DNA of 32,737 bases from an uncultured Akkermansia sp. (GCA_947588735.1 CANQAD010000024.1:1-32737); one strand, 5' to 3'. Numbered from the stretch's first letter, positions 5,657 through 14,020 are shown. Notes: generated by a model from the sequence alone, not told the origin. Numbers and translations are program-made.

Positions 5657-7213
5657 ATGAAATCCAACGACCGCGTCTTGATATTCGACACCACCCTGCG
5701 GGATGGCGAGCAATGCCCCGGAGCTTCCATGAATCTGCGCCAGAAGCTGGAAGTGGCGCGTCAGCTCGAGAAGCTCGGAGTGGATATCATTGAAGCAGGA
5801 TTTCCCTGCATCTCGGATGGGGACTTTGAGGCGGTGTCCACCATAGCCCGCACGCTCAAGAACACGCGGATAGCGGGCCTGGCGCGCTGTGTGGAGAACG
5901 ATGTGCGGCAGGCGGCGGCAGCTGTGGCGCCGGCGGGAGATCGCGGACGCATCCACACTTTTTTGGCCACCAGTCCCCTGCACCGCGAATACAAGCTTAA
6001 AAAGACCAAGGAGGAGGTGCTGGACATGGCCGTGCGCTACGTGAAGATGGCCGCCAGCCTGGTGAAGGACGTGGAGTTTTCCCCGGAAGATGCGAGCCGC
6101 ACGGAGCTGGATTACCTGGCACAGGTGATTGAAGCCGTCATCGATGCCGGAGCTACGACGGTGAACATTCCGGACACGGTGGGCTTCACCACGCCGGGGG
6201 AGTACAGCAACATGATCCGCTACCTCATCGACCACGTGTCCAACATCAACAAGGCCGTCATTTCAGTACATTGCCACAACGACATCGGGCTGGCCGTGGC
6301 GAACTCGCTGGCTGCCGTGACGGCCGGTGCGCGCCAGGTGGAAGGAGCGATCAACGGCATTGGCGAACGCGCCGGCAACGCCGCCCTCGAGGAGGTCATC
6401 ATGGCGCTCACCTTGCGTCCGGAGGCTTTCGGCTTTGCTCCCGGCAGCAAGGTGGTGGGAGTGAATACGCGGGAAATCGTCAAGACGAGCCGCGTGGTGT
6501 CCCGCATGAGCGGCATGGCGGTGCAGCGATCCAAAGCCATTGTCGGGGAGAACGCCTTTGCCCACAGCTCGGGCATCCACCAGCACGGCATCCTGGCCAA
6601 GCGCGAAACCTACGAGGTGATCAACCCGGCGGATGTGGGCTGGGGCGAGACGGAGCTGCCGCTCACGAAGCACTCCGGACGCGCGGCCGTGAAGGCTCGC
6701 CTGGAAAAATTGGGACACGAACTGTCAGAAGAGGAGCTCACGCAGGTGTTTGAACGCTTCAAGAAGGTGGGCGACAGCAAAAAGTTTGTGTACGATGATG
6801 ACCTGGCGGCGCTGGTGAATGATTCTCTTGACACGCACGAAGGGAAGTGGAAGATGGTGATGCTGCAATTCACGGCCGGCAGCTCCGCCAAACCCACCGC
6901 CACCGTCACTTTGGAAAAAGATGGCAAGAGCTATACCGACTGCGCGATCGGCAACGGTCCCGTCAATGCCAGCTTCAAAGCCATCGACCGTATCACCCGC
7001 ACGCGCGGGGATCTGGTGGATTACGCGGTGCGCTCCACCACGGCCGGGCAGGACGCCCTCGGCGAAGTCTCCGTGAAGGTGCAGTTCGGCGACGATTGCA
7101 GGCCGGTGTCCGGCAAGGGCGCGGCCAGCGATGTGGTGGAGGCCTCCGCCCGCGCTTACCTCAACGCCGTCAACCGCAGCATCGTGCTCTCTGAACAAAG
7201 CGCCTGCCAATGA
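5657..7213 (+). CDS. leuA: 2-isopropylmalate synthase
   Basis: This 518-residue enzyme condenses acetyl-CoA with 2-oxoisovalerate to form 2-isopropylmalate, the first committed step of leucine synthesis, in the cytoplasm. The HMGL-like TIM barrel shows FDTTLRDGEQCPG (10-22, Asp11 and Arg15), the HCH metal ligands at 205-207 (VHCHNDIG) and Asn241 in GERAGNAALEE. The linker HSSGIHQHGILA follows. The C-terminal LeuA regulatory domain (from about 390) is complete, so leucine feedback is expected. Length and the second domain separate it from the shorter homocitrate and HMG-CoA lyase enzymes; citramalate synthase is the closest alternative but is less likely given the catalytic region. The stop codon overlaps the pth start (ATGA), so the two are translationally coupled. 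Base composition is core-like, unlike the accessory genes just upstream. Confidence 0.93.
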   Translation: MKSNDRVLIFDTTLRDGEQCPGASMNLRQKLEVARQLEKLGVDIIEAGFPCISDGDFEAVSTIARTLKNTRIAGLARCVENDVRQAAAAVAPAGDRGRIHTFLATSPLHREYKLKKTKEEVLDMAVRYVKMAASLVKDVEFSPEDASRTELDYLAQVIEAVIDAGATTVNIPDTVGFTTPGEYSNMIRYLIDHVSNINKAVISVHCHNDIGLAVANSLAAVTAGARQVEGAINGIGERAGNAALEEVIMALTLRPEAFGFAPGSKVVGVNTREIVKTSRVVSRMSGMAVQRSKAIVGENAFAHSSGIHQHGILAKRETYEVINPADVGWGETELPLTKHSGRAAVKARLEKLGHELSEEELTQVFERFKKVGDSKKFVYDDDLAALVNDSLDTHEGKWKMVMLQFTAGSSAKPTATVTLEKDGKSYTDCAIGNGPVNASFKAIDRITRTRGDLVDYAVRSTTAGQDALGEVSVKVQFGDDCRPVSGKGAASDVVEASARAYLNAVNRSIVLSEQSACQ

Positions 7214-7830
7214 TGGATTCCGTGCGCATCATTGCCGGTCTGGGCAACCCGGGCGCTTCTTACGTCGGTACGCGGCACAACGTGGGCTTTGCCGTGCTGG
7301 ATGCCTTTGCGGAGCTCTGCAGGGCGATCTGGAAGCCGGATTCCGCGCGCAAGGGGCTCGTGGCGCGGGGACCGGGCGTGTTGTTGGTGAAGCCTCAAAC
7401 GTACATGAACGAATCCGGCCGGTGCCTGGGCGCGCTGATGCGCTATTTCAAGTTCATTCCGGAGCAAGTGTTGGTCGTGTACGATGATATTGCGCTTCCC
7501 GTGGGGTCTCTGCGCTTGCGACAGGGAGGCAGCGCGGGCGGCCACAATGGCATGAAATCCGTCATTGCTCATTTGGGCACGGAGTCCTTCCCACGCCTGC
7601 GCGTGGGTATAGGCTCACATGGGCGTCAGGCCCTCATTTCCCACGTGCTCGGCGGGTTTGCGCCGGAGGAGAAAGAGGCGATGCAAACCGCCATCTCTCG
7701 CGCGGCAGAAGCGTTGCAATGCCTGTTGCAGGAGGGATTTTCCACCGCCGCCAATCGCTACAACACGCCGCGGCAACCGCAAGCTTCCCAAGTGGCCCCC
7801 CCGGGGGAGAATCAGATGCCATCGCGATAG
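7210..7830 (+). CDS. pth: Peptidyl-tRNA hydrolase
   Basis: The 206-residue bacterial Pth recycles tRNA by cleaving the ester bond of peptidyl-tRNA released by stalled ribosomes. Family marks are all present: IIAGLGNPG with Asn13, TRHNVG with the catalytic His23, KPQTYMNESG with Asn67, YDDIALP with Asp93, GGHNGMKS with Asn113, and the FPRLRVGIG strand. The last 20 residues (PRQPQASQVAPPGENQMPSR) are a divergent tail. The ATG overlaps the leuA stop by 4 bases. The 3' end overlaps the converging Rrf2-type gene by 19 bases, so the two mRNAs are complementary at their ends. Confidence 0.95.
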   Translation: MMDSVRIIAGLGNPGASYVGTRHNVGFAVLDAFAELCRAIWKPDSARKGLVARGPGVLLVKPQTYMNESGRCLGALMRYFKFIPEQVLVVYDDIALPVGSLRLRQGGSAGGHNGMKSVIAHLGTESFPRLRVGIGSHGRQALISHVLGGFAPEEKEAMQTAISRAAEALQCLLQEGFSTAANRYNTPRQPQASQVAPPGENQMPSR

Positions 7831-8249
7831 GAAAACTCGCCCGGCGGGGACTTTGCCAAGTCTTCCAGGGTAATGGACTCCAGATACTCGCGCACGACGC
7901 GCTGCAATCCGCGCCACACCGGCTGCGTGGGACACAGCTTTTCCATCGGGCAGCTGTACTTCCCGGAGTCCAGGCAGTTCACCGGTTCCAACTCGCCCTC
8001 CGTGGCTTGCAAAATCTCGTACACGGTGTAGCGAGAGGCCGGGCGGGAAAGCCGATAGCCGCCGGATTTGCCGCGCAGGCTCACCACGAGGCGCTCGCGC
8101 AGGAGCAGCGCAATGATGGTTTCCAGATATTTGAGTGTGAGGCGTTGTTGTTCCGCCACAGCGCGAAGGGACATAGGCTGCGCGCCCGGCTGGCTCGCCA
8201 GGGCGACCATCAGACGCAGGGCGTAGCGCCCCTTTGTGGAAATTTTCAT
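7812..8249 (-). CDS. Rrf2-family transcriptional regulator
   Basis: The protein of about 145 residues has the Rrf2 opening MKISTKGRYALRLMVALA, a winged helix-turn-helix (MSLRAVAEQQRLTLKYLETI with the wing LRGKSGGYRLSRPA) and a dimerisation helix at the C-terminus. Three cysteines in CLDSGKYSCPMEKLC have spacing C-x7-C-x5-C. Rrf2 members such as IscR and NsrR hold an Fe-S cluster with three Cys spaced about five apart, so cluster binding is plausible here but the first gap is longer than usual. Three in-frame ATGs exist (8258, 8252, 8249); the family start favours 8249, and none has a clear ribosome-binding site. It lies 83 bases downstream of the aminotransferase gene on the same strand and may be co-transcribed. 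No isc, suf or cysteine genes are in view, so the regulon is unknown. Confidence 0.88.
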   Translation of the reverse strand: MKISTKGRYALRLMVALASQPGAQPMSLRAVAEQQRLTLKYLETIIALLLRERLVVSLRGKSGGYRLSRPASRYTVYEILQATEGELEPVNCLDSGKYSCPMEKLCPTQPVWRGLQRVVREYLESITLEDLAKSPPGEFSYRDGI

Positions 8250-8332
8250 CATACTCATTGAGGAAAAAGCGATGAGGAGCTCCGCGAAGGGCAGAGTTTT
8301 CCCTCTCTTCGCTACCGAAAAGGAGCCGTGGC

Positions 8333-9499
8333 TCAGAGCTTACGGCAGAAGTCCTCCAGACGGTCGAGCCCCTCCTTGAGCACATCCAGCGATGTGCAGT
8401 AGGAGATGCGGATGGCCTGATCGTTCCCGAAAGCGACACCCGGCACGGCCGCCACCTTGTAACGCTCCAGCAAACGCTCACAGAATGCCATGGAATCCAA
8501 TCCGGTGGCGCTGATATCCGGGAAGAAATAGAAAGCCCCCATCGGTTCCACAACCTTCACCTTGGGCATCCTGGAGAGTCGGTCGTACACGTACTGGCGG
8601 CGAAAATCATACTCCTCGCGCAAGTCGCTGACGAACGTTTGGTCCCCGGCGAGCGCCTCGATGGCTCCGTACTGAGCAAAGGTCGTGGCGTTGGATGCCG
8701 TATGGTCCTGGATGAGGCGAATGGCCTTGGCAATCGCATCCGGCGCAGCGGAGTATCCCAGGCGCCAACCGGTCATGGCATAGCTCTTGGAGAAGCCGTT
8801 GATGGTGATGGTGAGGTTATTAAGTTCTGCAGAGAGAGAGGCAATGGAAACGTGCCTGGCCTCGCCGTAGATGAGATGCTCGTAAATTTCATCCGACAAG
8901 ATGAGGATGTCTTCGTCCACGGCCACTTCACCAAGGGCGCGCAGCTCCTCCTCGCTGTACACGGCTCCGGTGGGATTGTGCGGCGTGGTAAGGATAATCA
9001 TCTTCGTGCGCGGCGTCATGGCATCCGCAAACTCCTCTGCGGTGATTTTCCATCCATTTTCCGGTTTGGTGCGTACATACACCGGCGTCCCTCCGCATAG
9101 TTCCACCATGGCCGGGTAACTCACCCAGTAAGGCGAAGGAATGATCACCTCATCCCCTGCGCTGACAGTAGCACGCAACGCACTGTACACCGCCGGCTTA
9201 GCTCCCGAGCACACACAGATCTGCTCCGGTGCGCAGGTCAAATGATTGTCGCGCTGCAGCTTGTCAGCAATGGCCTGGCGCAGGGCGGGCAGGCCGGCAG
9301 ATGGCGTGTATTTGGTGGCGCCACCCTGCAAGGCTTGGATGGCGGCTTGCTTGATGTTTTCCGGGGTGTCTTTGTCGGGCTCTCCCCCGGCGAGCCCATA
9401 TACCTGCTCTCCCTTCGCTTTCATTTCCTTGGCACGGTTCGTTACGGCGAGCGTAAGCGACGGGCTCAGGGCGGCAGCATTCGATGATATAAAGTCCAT
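8333..9499 (-). CDS. Class I PLP-dependent aminotransferase, aspartate aminotransferase type
   Basis: The 388-residue fold-type I aminotransferase probably transfers the amino group between aspartate (or a related amino acid) and 2-oxoglutarate. Markers: GGEPDKDTP (substrate loop, residues 38-46), SPYWVSYP (121-129), HNPTGAVY with Asn175, SDEIYEHL with Asp202-203 and Tyr206, the PLP lysine Lys238 in GFSKSYAMTGWRLGY, and IRISYC near the end with the carboxylate-binding Arg. The sequence resembles the 1-beta subgroup, whose members can also be prephenate aminotransferases; substrate cannot be settled by eye. An in-frame start at 9583 would add 28 residues of non-family sequence and would lie upstream of the predicted transcription start, so ATG 9499 is preferred. 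Confidence 0.9.
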   Translation of the reverse strand: MDFISSNAAALSPSLTLAVTNRAKEMKAKGEQVYGLAGGEPDKDTPENIKQAAIQALQGGATKYTPSAGLPALRQAIADKLQRDNHLTCAPEQICVCSGAKPAVYSALRATVSAGDEVIIPSPYWVSYPAMVELCGGTPVYVRTKPENGWKITAEEFADAMTPRTKMIILTTPHNPTGAVYSEEELRALGEVAVDEDILILSDEIYEHLIYGEARHVSIASLSAELNNLTITINGFSKSYAMTGWRLGYSAAPDAIAKAIRLIQDHTASNATTFAQYGAIEALAGDQTFVSDLREEYDFRRQYVYDRLSRMPKVKVVEPMGAFYFFPDISATGLDSMAFCERLLERYKVAAVPGVAFGNDQAIRISYCTSLDVLKEGLDRLEDFCRKL

Positions 9500-9554
9500 T
9501 GCTCGAAGTTGGTATGTAAAATGGTAATTTGGCGCACGACCATGCGCCGCCGCG

Positions 9555-9583
9555 ATGATACTCCTCTTGATGAGGTATTGCAA
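9555..9583 (-). promoter_or_regulatory. Sigma70-type promoter of the aminotransferase gene
   Basis: On the minus strand TTGCAA (plus 9578-9583), a 17-base spacer and TATCAT (plus 9555-9560). The start site would be near 9548, leaving a leader of about 50 bases before ATG 9499. Confidence 0.55.
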
Positions 9584-9657
9584 GGTTAAAAAACTCCGTT
9601 ATTCTGAATAATCCTCTAAGTGCTTCACAGGGAAACCGCTTGGGAAAAGCGTTTTTC

Positions 9658-9720
9658 ATTTTCGATTTTCGATGGACGAATTACCATTTGGGAAGTTCGG
9701 CGAGCACAGCTCACGAAGAT
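9658..9720. repeat. Dispersed intergenic repeat, copy at 9.7 kb
   Basis: CATTTTCGATTTTCGATGG… TTTGGGAAGTTCGGCGAGC matches the pattern seen at 13.95, 30.5 and, more distantly, 10.9 and 24.4 kb. It lies in the 570-base gap between the aminotransferase promoter and the barrel gene at 10155, where I find no gene. Confidence 0.5.
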
Positions 9721-9809
9721 GCGGAGTGTACTGCCTTTGCTGTTTTCGTGTTCGGGAACAGGCATGATCAGGCAGCTGGAGAGTTTTTGCCCCCTTTATC
9801 CAAATACAG

Positions 9810-10054
9810 TTGCCCTGCAGGGCAAACGCATTTGAAAGAAGTTCATCAACGGAGAAAATGGCCTTGTTGGCTGATATTATCGTTGATACGCATCATAAAA
9901 TGACAACAAGCAGTCATCGTGATGATGGCTCTCAAGAACTCTCCTGCCTACGTTCATGATTCGAAAAAAAACTGCGCAACGCGCACATGATCAATAAATC
10001 GTAATTCGTAACTCGTCAATCGTCAATAGCAACCGCATTTCCTAATGCGGTTGC
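9810..10054. repeat. Perfect palindrome and perfect hairpin in the 9.6-10.1 kb gap
   Basis: TTGCCCTGCAGGGCAA at 9810-9825 is a perfect 16-bp palindrome. GCAACCGCATT-TCCT-AATGCGGTTGC at 10029-10054 is a perfect 11-bp stem with a 4-base loop. TTGCCCTG recurs at about 10051 and 10061. The rest of the gap shows no gene; AATCGTAATTCGTAACTCG near 10000 belongs to the dispersed repeat family. Confidence 0.5.
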
Positions 10055-10081
10055 CCTGGGTTGCCCTGCACACCCTCCCCC

Positions 10082-10112
10082 AAAAAACAGCCACCGGCAG
10101 ATCGCCGGTGGC
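10082..10112 (-). terminator. Rho-independent terminator of the barrel gene
   Basis: GCCACCGGC (10090-10098) pairs with GCCGGTGGC (10104-10112) around AGATC. On the minus strand the stem is followed by TGTTTTTT, as expected for the minus gene ending at 10155. Confidence 0.75.
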
Positions 10113-10154
10113 CGTTTTCGCATAAACTCAATGGAAAAAATCAGAGAAATCCGA

Positions 10155-10763
10155 TCAGAAACGGACGCCAACGCCAACGACGATACCGTGCTGCCCGAAG
10201 TTGATATGAGAGATTCCGCAATCCTGGAAGAACGTGCGGTTAAACTCATAGCCAACTTTCACATAGATGGAATCCGAGCACTTTACCTTGATGCCGGCAC
10301 CCAGCCCAAAGGTGAAACCACCCATTGATTCTTTCCAATCGAAAAGCTCATTCTCTTCTTTGCCCCATCCCCATGCATAACCGCCCCTGGCTCCCAAATC
10401 CAGCATCACATGGTCTGTGAGGGCGATATTGGCGTCGTACCCCAGCGTCAGCGGCAGGCGTATGCCCGTTATGCGGACCTCCTCGTACGTTTCTTTCCCG
10501 TATTCATAGCCGGCGGAAATCGTAACCTGATGACGCACCGTGGAAACGGCATCGCTGTACAAGCTGAAATTCAGACGAGCCCCCGCCATGTCGGGGATGC
10601 CATCTTTGTCCGAAAAATTGTAGGTACCCTCCAAGGAATACACCGGCTGCCAATCATAAGGGGTAAGCTCGCCGGGAGCAGGCTGCGGCAGATAGTACGG
10701 AGCAGCAGAGGCGGTGCTGACCACCATGGCCGTGAGGGCAACAAGGGAAAGAAGTTTTTTCAT
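10155..10763 (-). CDS. Small outer-membrane beta-barrel protein
   Basis: The 202-residue protein has a Sec signal peptide (MKKLLSLVALTAMVVSTASA, cleavage after ASA-AP at about residue 20) and then alternating strands: GTYNFSDKDG, GARLNFSLYS, HQVTISAGYEYG, LPLTLGYDANI, HVMLDLGARGGYAWGWG, FGLGAGIKVKC, IYVKVGYEFNRTF. It ends in Phe after GIVVGVGVRF, the terminal strand used for BAM-mediated insertion. This is the layout of small OmpA/OmpW-like 8-stranded barrels; ligand and role are unknown. It stands alone, with its own terminator and a plausible promoter. Confidence 0.85.
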   Translation of the reverse strand: MKKLLSLVALTAMVVSTASAAPYYLPQPAPGELTPYDWQPVYSLEGTYNFSDKDGIPDMAGARLNFSLYSDAVSTVRHQVTISAGYEYGKETYEEVRITGIRLPLTLGYDANIALTDHVMLDLGARGGYAWGWGKEENELFDWKESMGGFTFGLGAGIKVKCSDSIYVKVGYEFNRTFFQDCGISHINFGQHGIVVGVGVRF

Positions 10764-10772
10764 AGCAACCCG

Positions 10773-10801
10773 TTTTTACCACATTGCCAGCCTGTTGGCA
10801 A
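10773..10801 (-). promoter_or_regulatory. Possible promoter of the barrel gene
   Basis: On the minus strand TTGCCA (plus 10796-10801), 17-base spacer, TAAAAA (plus 10773-10778). The -10 lies about 10 bases before the ATG. Confidence 0.35.
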
Positions 10802-10900
10802 GCAAGTTTTTTCCCTTCCCGGAAAAATCTCATGTTTGTCCCAAGAAAAAGCAATCCCAACAGGTCGTTATTGCCGCATCATGAAGGATAACCCATTGGT

Positions 10901-10975
10901 AATTTTCGATTTACGGATTAAGATTTGGAACGATGGCGAGTCGGAAGCTCAGGAAATGCGAAGCGTGGGCGACGG
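10901..10975. repeat. Dispersed intergenic repeat, copy at 10.9 kb
   Basis: AATTTTCGATTTACGG then GATTTGGAACGATGGCGAG, the hairpin GAGTCGGAAGCTC and GGAAATGCG. It closely matches the copy at 24.4-24.5 kb. The 500-base gap 10764-11277 holds this repeat and the rpsA terminator; I see no gene. Confidence 0.6.
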
Positions 10976-11215
10976 GAAAGGGCGGAAGCAAGCGCAGATT
11001 GGTTAGAAAGCTTAGTGGAATTTTCGAAGTCGAGATGCGATGATCAAGGGAAAGCATCCAGAGTGATGCCATGCCGGGTTTCCCGCTTTGCTGGATCGGC
11101 CCATAGTTTTCTGTCTCGCTGGCTTCCTTCTTTCGTCCATCGAAAAGGATGGAAAATGGATTCAATGAGCCCGGAGAATATTTTTTTGAGACACGTGTGG
11201 AAAAATCTCCGAAAA

Positions 11216-11253
11216 AGGAAAAACCTGCTGCAGGCTCGAGAGCCGGCAGCAGG
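11216..11253 (-). terminator. Rho-independent terminator of rpsA
   Basis: CCTGCTGC (11224-11231) pairs with GCAGCAGG (11246-11253), with further pairing CGGCTC/GAGCCG-like bases inside. On the minus strand the stem is followed by TTTTTCC. It lies 25 bases after the rpsA stop. Confidence 0.75.
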
Positions 11254-11277
11254 CTGAAAGAAGACGTTGAGCGGGCT

Positions 11278-12978
11278 TCAGTCCTTCTTTTCGTTTCCTT
11301 CCGACGGACTCCACTCCTCGGCGGCCTGCAGAGAAGCAAGGTTGAAGGCTTGCTCCAGGCCGACCATATCGCCGGCGCGCACTGTCTCGAAAGCTGCCGT
11401 TTCGCGGCGCAGCTGCTCGGCATCGTAGTTCACCGCTTTCACGGAAAGTCCGATGCGGCGCTCCAGCTTGTCCACCTTGATGACGCGGGCCTGAATCTCG
11501 TCGCCCACCTTGATGACATCCTTCACGCGCTCCACATGTTCCTCGGAAAGCTGGGAGATGTGAATGAGGCCGTCGATATCGCCATTCAAGTTCACGAACG
11601 CGCCGAAGGAGGCAATCTTGGCCACCTGCCCGGTTACCAAATCGCCCACCTTGAAGCAGGTGTCGATGGTCTCCCACGGGTCCTCGCCAAGCTGCTTGAT
11701 GCCCAGAGAAACACGCTGATTTTCCTTATCGATGCTCAGCACGCGAGCCTCCACCACATCGCCCTTCTTGAGCACTTCGGAGGGGTGGTTGATCTTGCGC
11801 GTCCAGCTCATGTCCGACACGTGGATCATGCCGTCAATTCCCTCCTCAAGCGCCACAAACGCGCCGTAGGGCGTCAGGTTGCGCACGGCTCCGGAAATAA
11901 TGGTGCCCACGGGGAAGCGAGCCTCGATGGCATCCCACGGATTTTCTTCCAGCTGACGCACGCCCAGCGATATCTTCTGCTCTTCCACAGAAATGTTGAG
12001 CACCACGGCTTCAATTTCCTGATCCAGCGAAAGCACGTCGCTCGGGCGCGTAATCCTCTTGGTCCAGGAGAGCTCGGAAACGTGCACAAGTCCTTCCACG
12101 CCGCGCTCCAGCTCCACAAAGGCGCCGTAGGCGAGCAGCTTGGTGACGCGTCCCTTCACGTGGGAGCCAATCGGGTACTTCTTCTCAATGTCGGCCCAAG
12201 GATTGTCCGAAAGCTGCTTGAGCCCGAGTGACACGCGCTCCTTGTCGCGATCCACATCCAGAATGAGTACCTCCAGCTCCTGTCCGATATGCAGCAGTTC
12301 TGAGGGATGATTCACGCGTCCCCAGCTCATATCCGTGATGTGCAGCAGGCCATCCATGCCGGAGAGGTCCACGAAAGCGCCAAAGTCCGTGAGATTTTTC
12401 ACGATGCCACGCACTCTGTCCCCCGCCTTCACGGTTTCCAGGAACCGCTGGCGCAACTCGCTGCGCTCCGCCTCAATCACCTCGCGGCGCGACAGCACGA
12501 TGTTCTTGCGCTCATCGTTGACTTTCACAATCTTAAACTCATATATCTTACCCACGTACTCGTTGAGATCCTTCGGGGGTATGATGTCCACCTGCGATCC
12601 GGGCAGGAAGGCTTCCACGCCCACATTCACCATCAGTCCGCCCTTCACGATACTCTTCACTTTGCCCTTCACCAGGCCTCCCTCCTTGAAGACGGCCACG
12701 ATCTTGTCCCAGTTCTGCTTGTGGGCCGCTTTTTCTTTGGAAAGCACCACATGCCCATCCTCGTTCTCCAAACTTTCCAGCAGCACTTCGATCTGGTCGC
12801 CTACTTCAATTTCTTCGTCCTCAAATTCGGAGATAGGTATCTCTCCCTCGGACTTGTACCCGATGTCCACCAAGACGACTTGCGGACGAATTTCAAGGAT
12901 GGTACCGTTAACGATATCCCCCTTGCGGAATGACGGAAGCTTCGACTCAATCAAAGCCTCCAGTTCAACATTACTCAT
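11278..12978 (-). CDS. rpsA: Small-subunit ribosomal protein S1
   Basis: The 566-residue protein is the six-repeat S1, which holds mRNA on the 30S subunit and helps load messages with weak Shine-Dalgarno sites. Six OB-fold S1 domains are readable at about 18-85, 100-165, 184-253, 269-339, 356-425 and 442-510; repeats 3 to 6 share the pattern G…V…FGAFV-L…G…GL-H-S-…W. The first two are more divergent, as usual for the ribosome-binding half. The C-terminal tail (EEWSPSEGNEKKD) is acidic and basic. The length matches full-size Gram-negative S1. It is divergent from hpf, another ribosome-associated gene, sharing a 300-base intergenic region that holds promoters for both. Confidence 0.96.
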   Translation of the reverse strand: MSNVELEALIESKLPSFRKGDIVNGTILEIRPQVVLVDIGYKSEGEIPISEFEDEEIEVGDQIEVLLESLENEDGHVVLSKEKAAHKQNWDKIVAVFKEGGLVKGKVKSIVKGGLMVNVGVEAFLPGSQVDIIPPKDLNEYVGKIYEFKIVKVNDERKNIVLSRREVIEAERSELRQRFLETVKAGDRVRGIVKNLTDFGAFVDLSGMDGLLHITDMSWGRVNHPSELLHIGQELEVLILDVDRDKERVSLGLKQLSDNPWADIEKKYPIGSHVKGRVTKLLAYGAFVELERGVEGLVHVSELSWTKRITRPSDVLSLDQEIEAVVLNISVEEQKISLGVRQLEENPWDAIEARFPVGTIISGAVRNLTPYGAFVALEEGIDGMIHVSDMSWTRKINHPSEVLKKGDVVEARVLSIDKENQRVSLGIKQLGEDPWETIDTCFKVGDLVTGQVAKIASFGAFVNLNGDIDGLIHISQLSEEHVERVKDVIKVGDEIQARVIKVDKLERRIGLSVKAVNYDAEQLRRETAAFETVRAGDMVGLEQAFNLASLQAAEEWSPSEGNEKKD

Positions 12979-13030
12979 TGATTTTGTTGGTTAGTTTTAT
13001 CGTTCCTCTCGCATTTCTCTGGCCCATACT

Positions 13031-13063
13031 CCGGTAGTTGTGCGGGCGCCTGTGAGCTACCGG
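13031..13063 (-). promoter_or_regulatory. Hairpin in the rpsA leader, possible autoregulatory site
   Basis: CCGGTAG (13031-13037) pairs with CTACCGG (13057-13063) across a 19-base loop, inside the roughly 95-base leader between the predicted rpsA start site and ATG. S1 represses its own translation through its leader in E. coli; whether this stem does so is inference. Confidence 0.3.
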
Positions 13064-13082
13064 GCAATGCGTGAGCGCGCGC

Positions 13083-13111
13083 ATTTTACACCTCGAACCC
13101 CATTTTGGCAA
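13083..13111 (-). promoter_or_regulatory. Sigma70-type promoter of rpsA
   Basis: On the minus strand TTGCCA (plus 13106-13111), 17-base spacer, TAAAAT (plus 13083-13088) preceded by TG. Each hexamer matches the consensus at 5 of 6 positions. Confidence 0.6.
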
Positions 13112-13180
13112 GCAATTTTGTTCAGTCCAGGCAGAAAACTTTTTTGCTCGTAAATCTTCCGTCAGTGAGGCATTTTTTTG

Positions 13181-13209
13181 TTGCAAAGAAGCGATTGCGC
13201 CGCTATGAT
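13181..13209 (+). promoter_or_regulatory. Sigma70-type promoter of hpf
   Basis: TTGCAA (13181-13186), 17-base spacer, TATGAT (13204-13209). Start site about 13216, giving a leader of about 60 bases. Confidence 0.55.
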
Positions 13210-13278
13210 GAGACGCGGGGAAGGACTGCCCGTGCAGAATGCCGTCCCCTCCCGTCTAACACGAAGGAATTTGATACA

Positions 13279-13881
13279 ATGTCAAGCAACAACGAGACAA
13301 ACATTATTGTGACCGGGCGCCATATCGAGGTGACGGATGCCATCCGCGAGTTTGCCCGCAAGAAGATCGAGGCTATCCACATCGACTACCCGCGCATCGT
13401 GGAAGCACGCGTGGTGGTGGATGTGCAGAAGGACAGGCACATGGCGGAAATTGTCCTGTTCTGCGCGGATCACATCACAATCCAAGCCTCCACGACCGGG
13501 ACGGATTTGTACGCGGCGCTGGATGAAACGGTCACCAAGATTATGCGCCGCATGCGCAAGCACAAGACCCGCCTGATGAAGCATTTTCGACCGCACCGTT
13601 CGCAGAGCATCCGCAAATTGGAGGAAAAAGTGTACGATGAAGATGTCCTCGACCACGATGTGGATATTGATGCGCCCGAGGATCCCAAGCCGGTGCGCAT
13701 CACCCGCGAGGGATATGAGTTGAAGACCATGTACAAGGAGGATGCCATCATGGAGCTGGAAATTTCCGGCAAGCCCTTTGTGCTGTACCGCAATGCGCGT
13801 CGCAATGTGCTGCAAATTGTGTACCGCCTGCACGAGGGGGAATACTCCATCATTGAGCTGGGCAATGAGCTGAAAGCCTGA
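13279..13881 (+). CDS. hpf: Ribosome hibernation promoting factor, long form
   Basis: The 200-residue protein binds idle 30S subunits and pairs them into inactive 100S dimers. The N-terminal YfiA/HPF domain (about 5-105) shows IIVTGRHIEVTDAIREFARK, IHIDYPRIVEARVVVDVQK, the strand HMAEIVLFCADHITIQA and the basic helix IMRRMRKHKTRLMKHFRP. A linker rich in Asp and Glu (110-140) leads to the C-terminal dimerisation domain (ITREGYELKTMYKEDAIMEL…FVLYRNARRNVLQIVYRLHEG). Presence of that domain makes it the long form. ATG 13279 is preceded by AAGGA at 13264-13268; an in-frame start at 13105 would add unrelated residues and lie upstream of the promoter. A hairpin terminator follows. Confidence 0.94.
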   Translation: MSSNNETNIIVTGRHIEVTDAIREFARKKIEAIHIDYPRIVEARVVVDVQKDRHMAEIVLFCADHITIQASTTGTDLYAALDETVTKIMRRMRKHKTRLMKHFRPHRSQSIRKLEEKVYDEDVLDHDVDIDAPEDPKPVRITREGYELKTMYKEDAIMELEISGKPFVLYRNARRNVLQIVYRLHEGEYSIIELGNELKA

Positions 13882-13912
13882 GGTCGCGAACTCACCTGCT
13901 TCTAAAAGATTC

Positions 13913-13947
13913 GGCTTCGCTGCATGACCGCGGCGAAGCCTCTTTTG
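13913..13947 (+). terminator. Rho-independent terminator of hpf
   Basis: GGCTTCGC (13913-13920) pairs with GCGAAGCC (13933-13940) around a 12-base loop, followed by TCTTTTG. It lies about 30 bases after the hpf stop. Confidence 0.7.
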
Positions 13948-14020
13948 CATTTTCGAACGACGATTTGGGAAATTCGGCGAGCATCGCAGCTCCGCGCGCC
14001 AGCGCGCATTCTTTCCAAAT
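13948..14020. repeat. Dispersed intergenic repeat, copy at 13.95 kb
   Basis: CATTTTCGAACGACGATTTGG… AAATTCGGCGAGC, followed by CG-rich arms (CGCGCGCCAGCGCGC). It shares CATTTTCGA and TTTGGGAAATT with the copies at 9.66 and 30.50 kb, and it runs into the tandem array behind the autotransporter gene. Confidence 0.55.
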
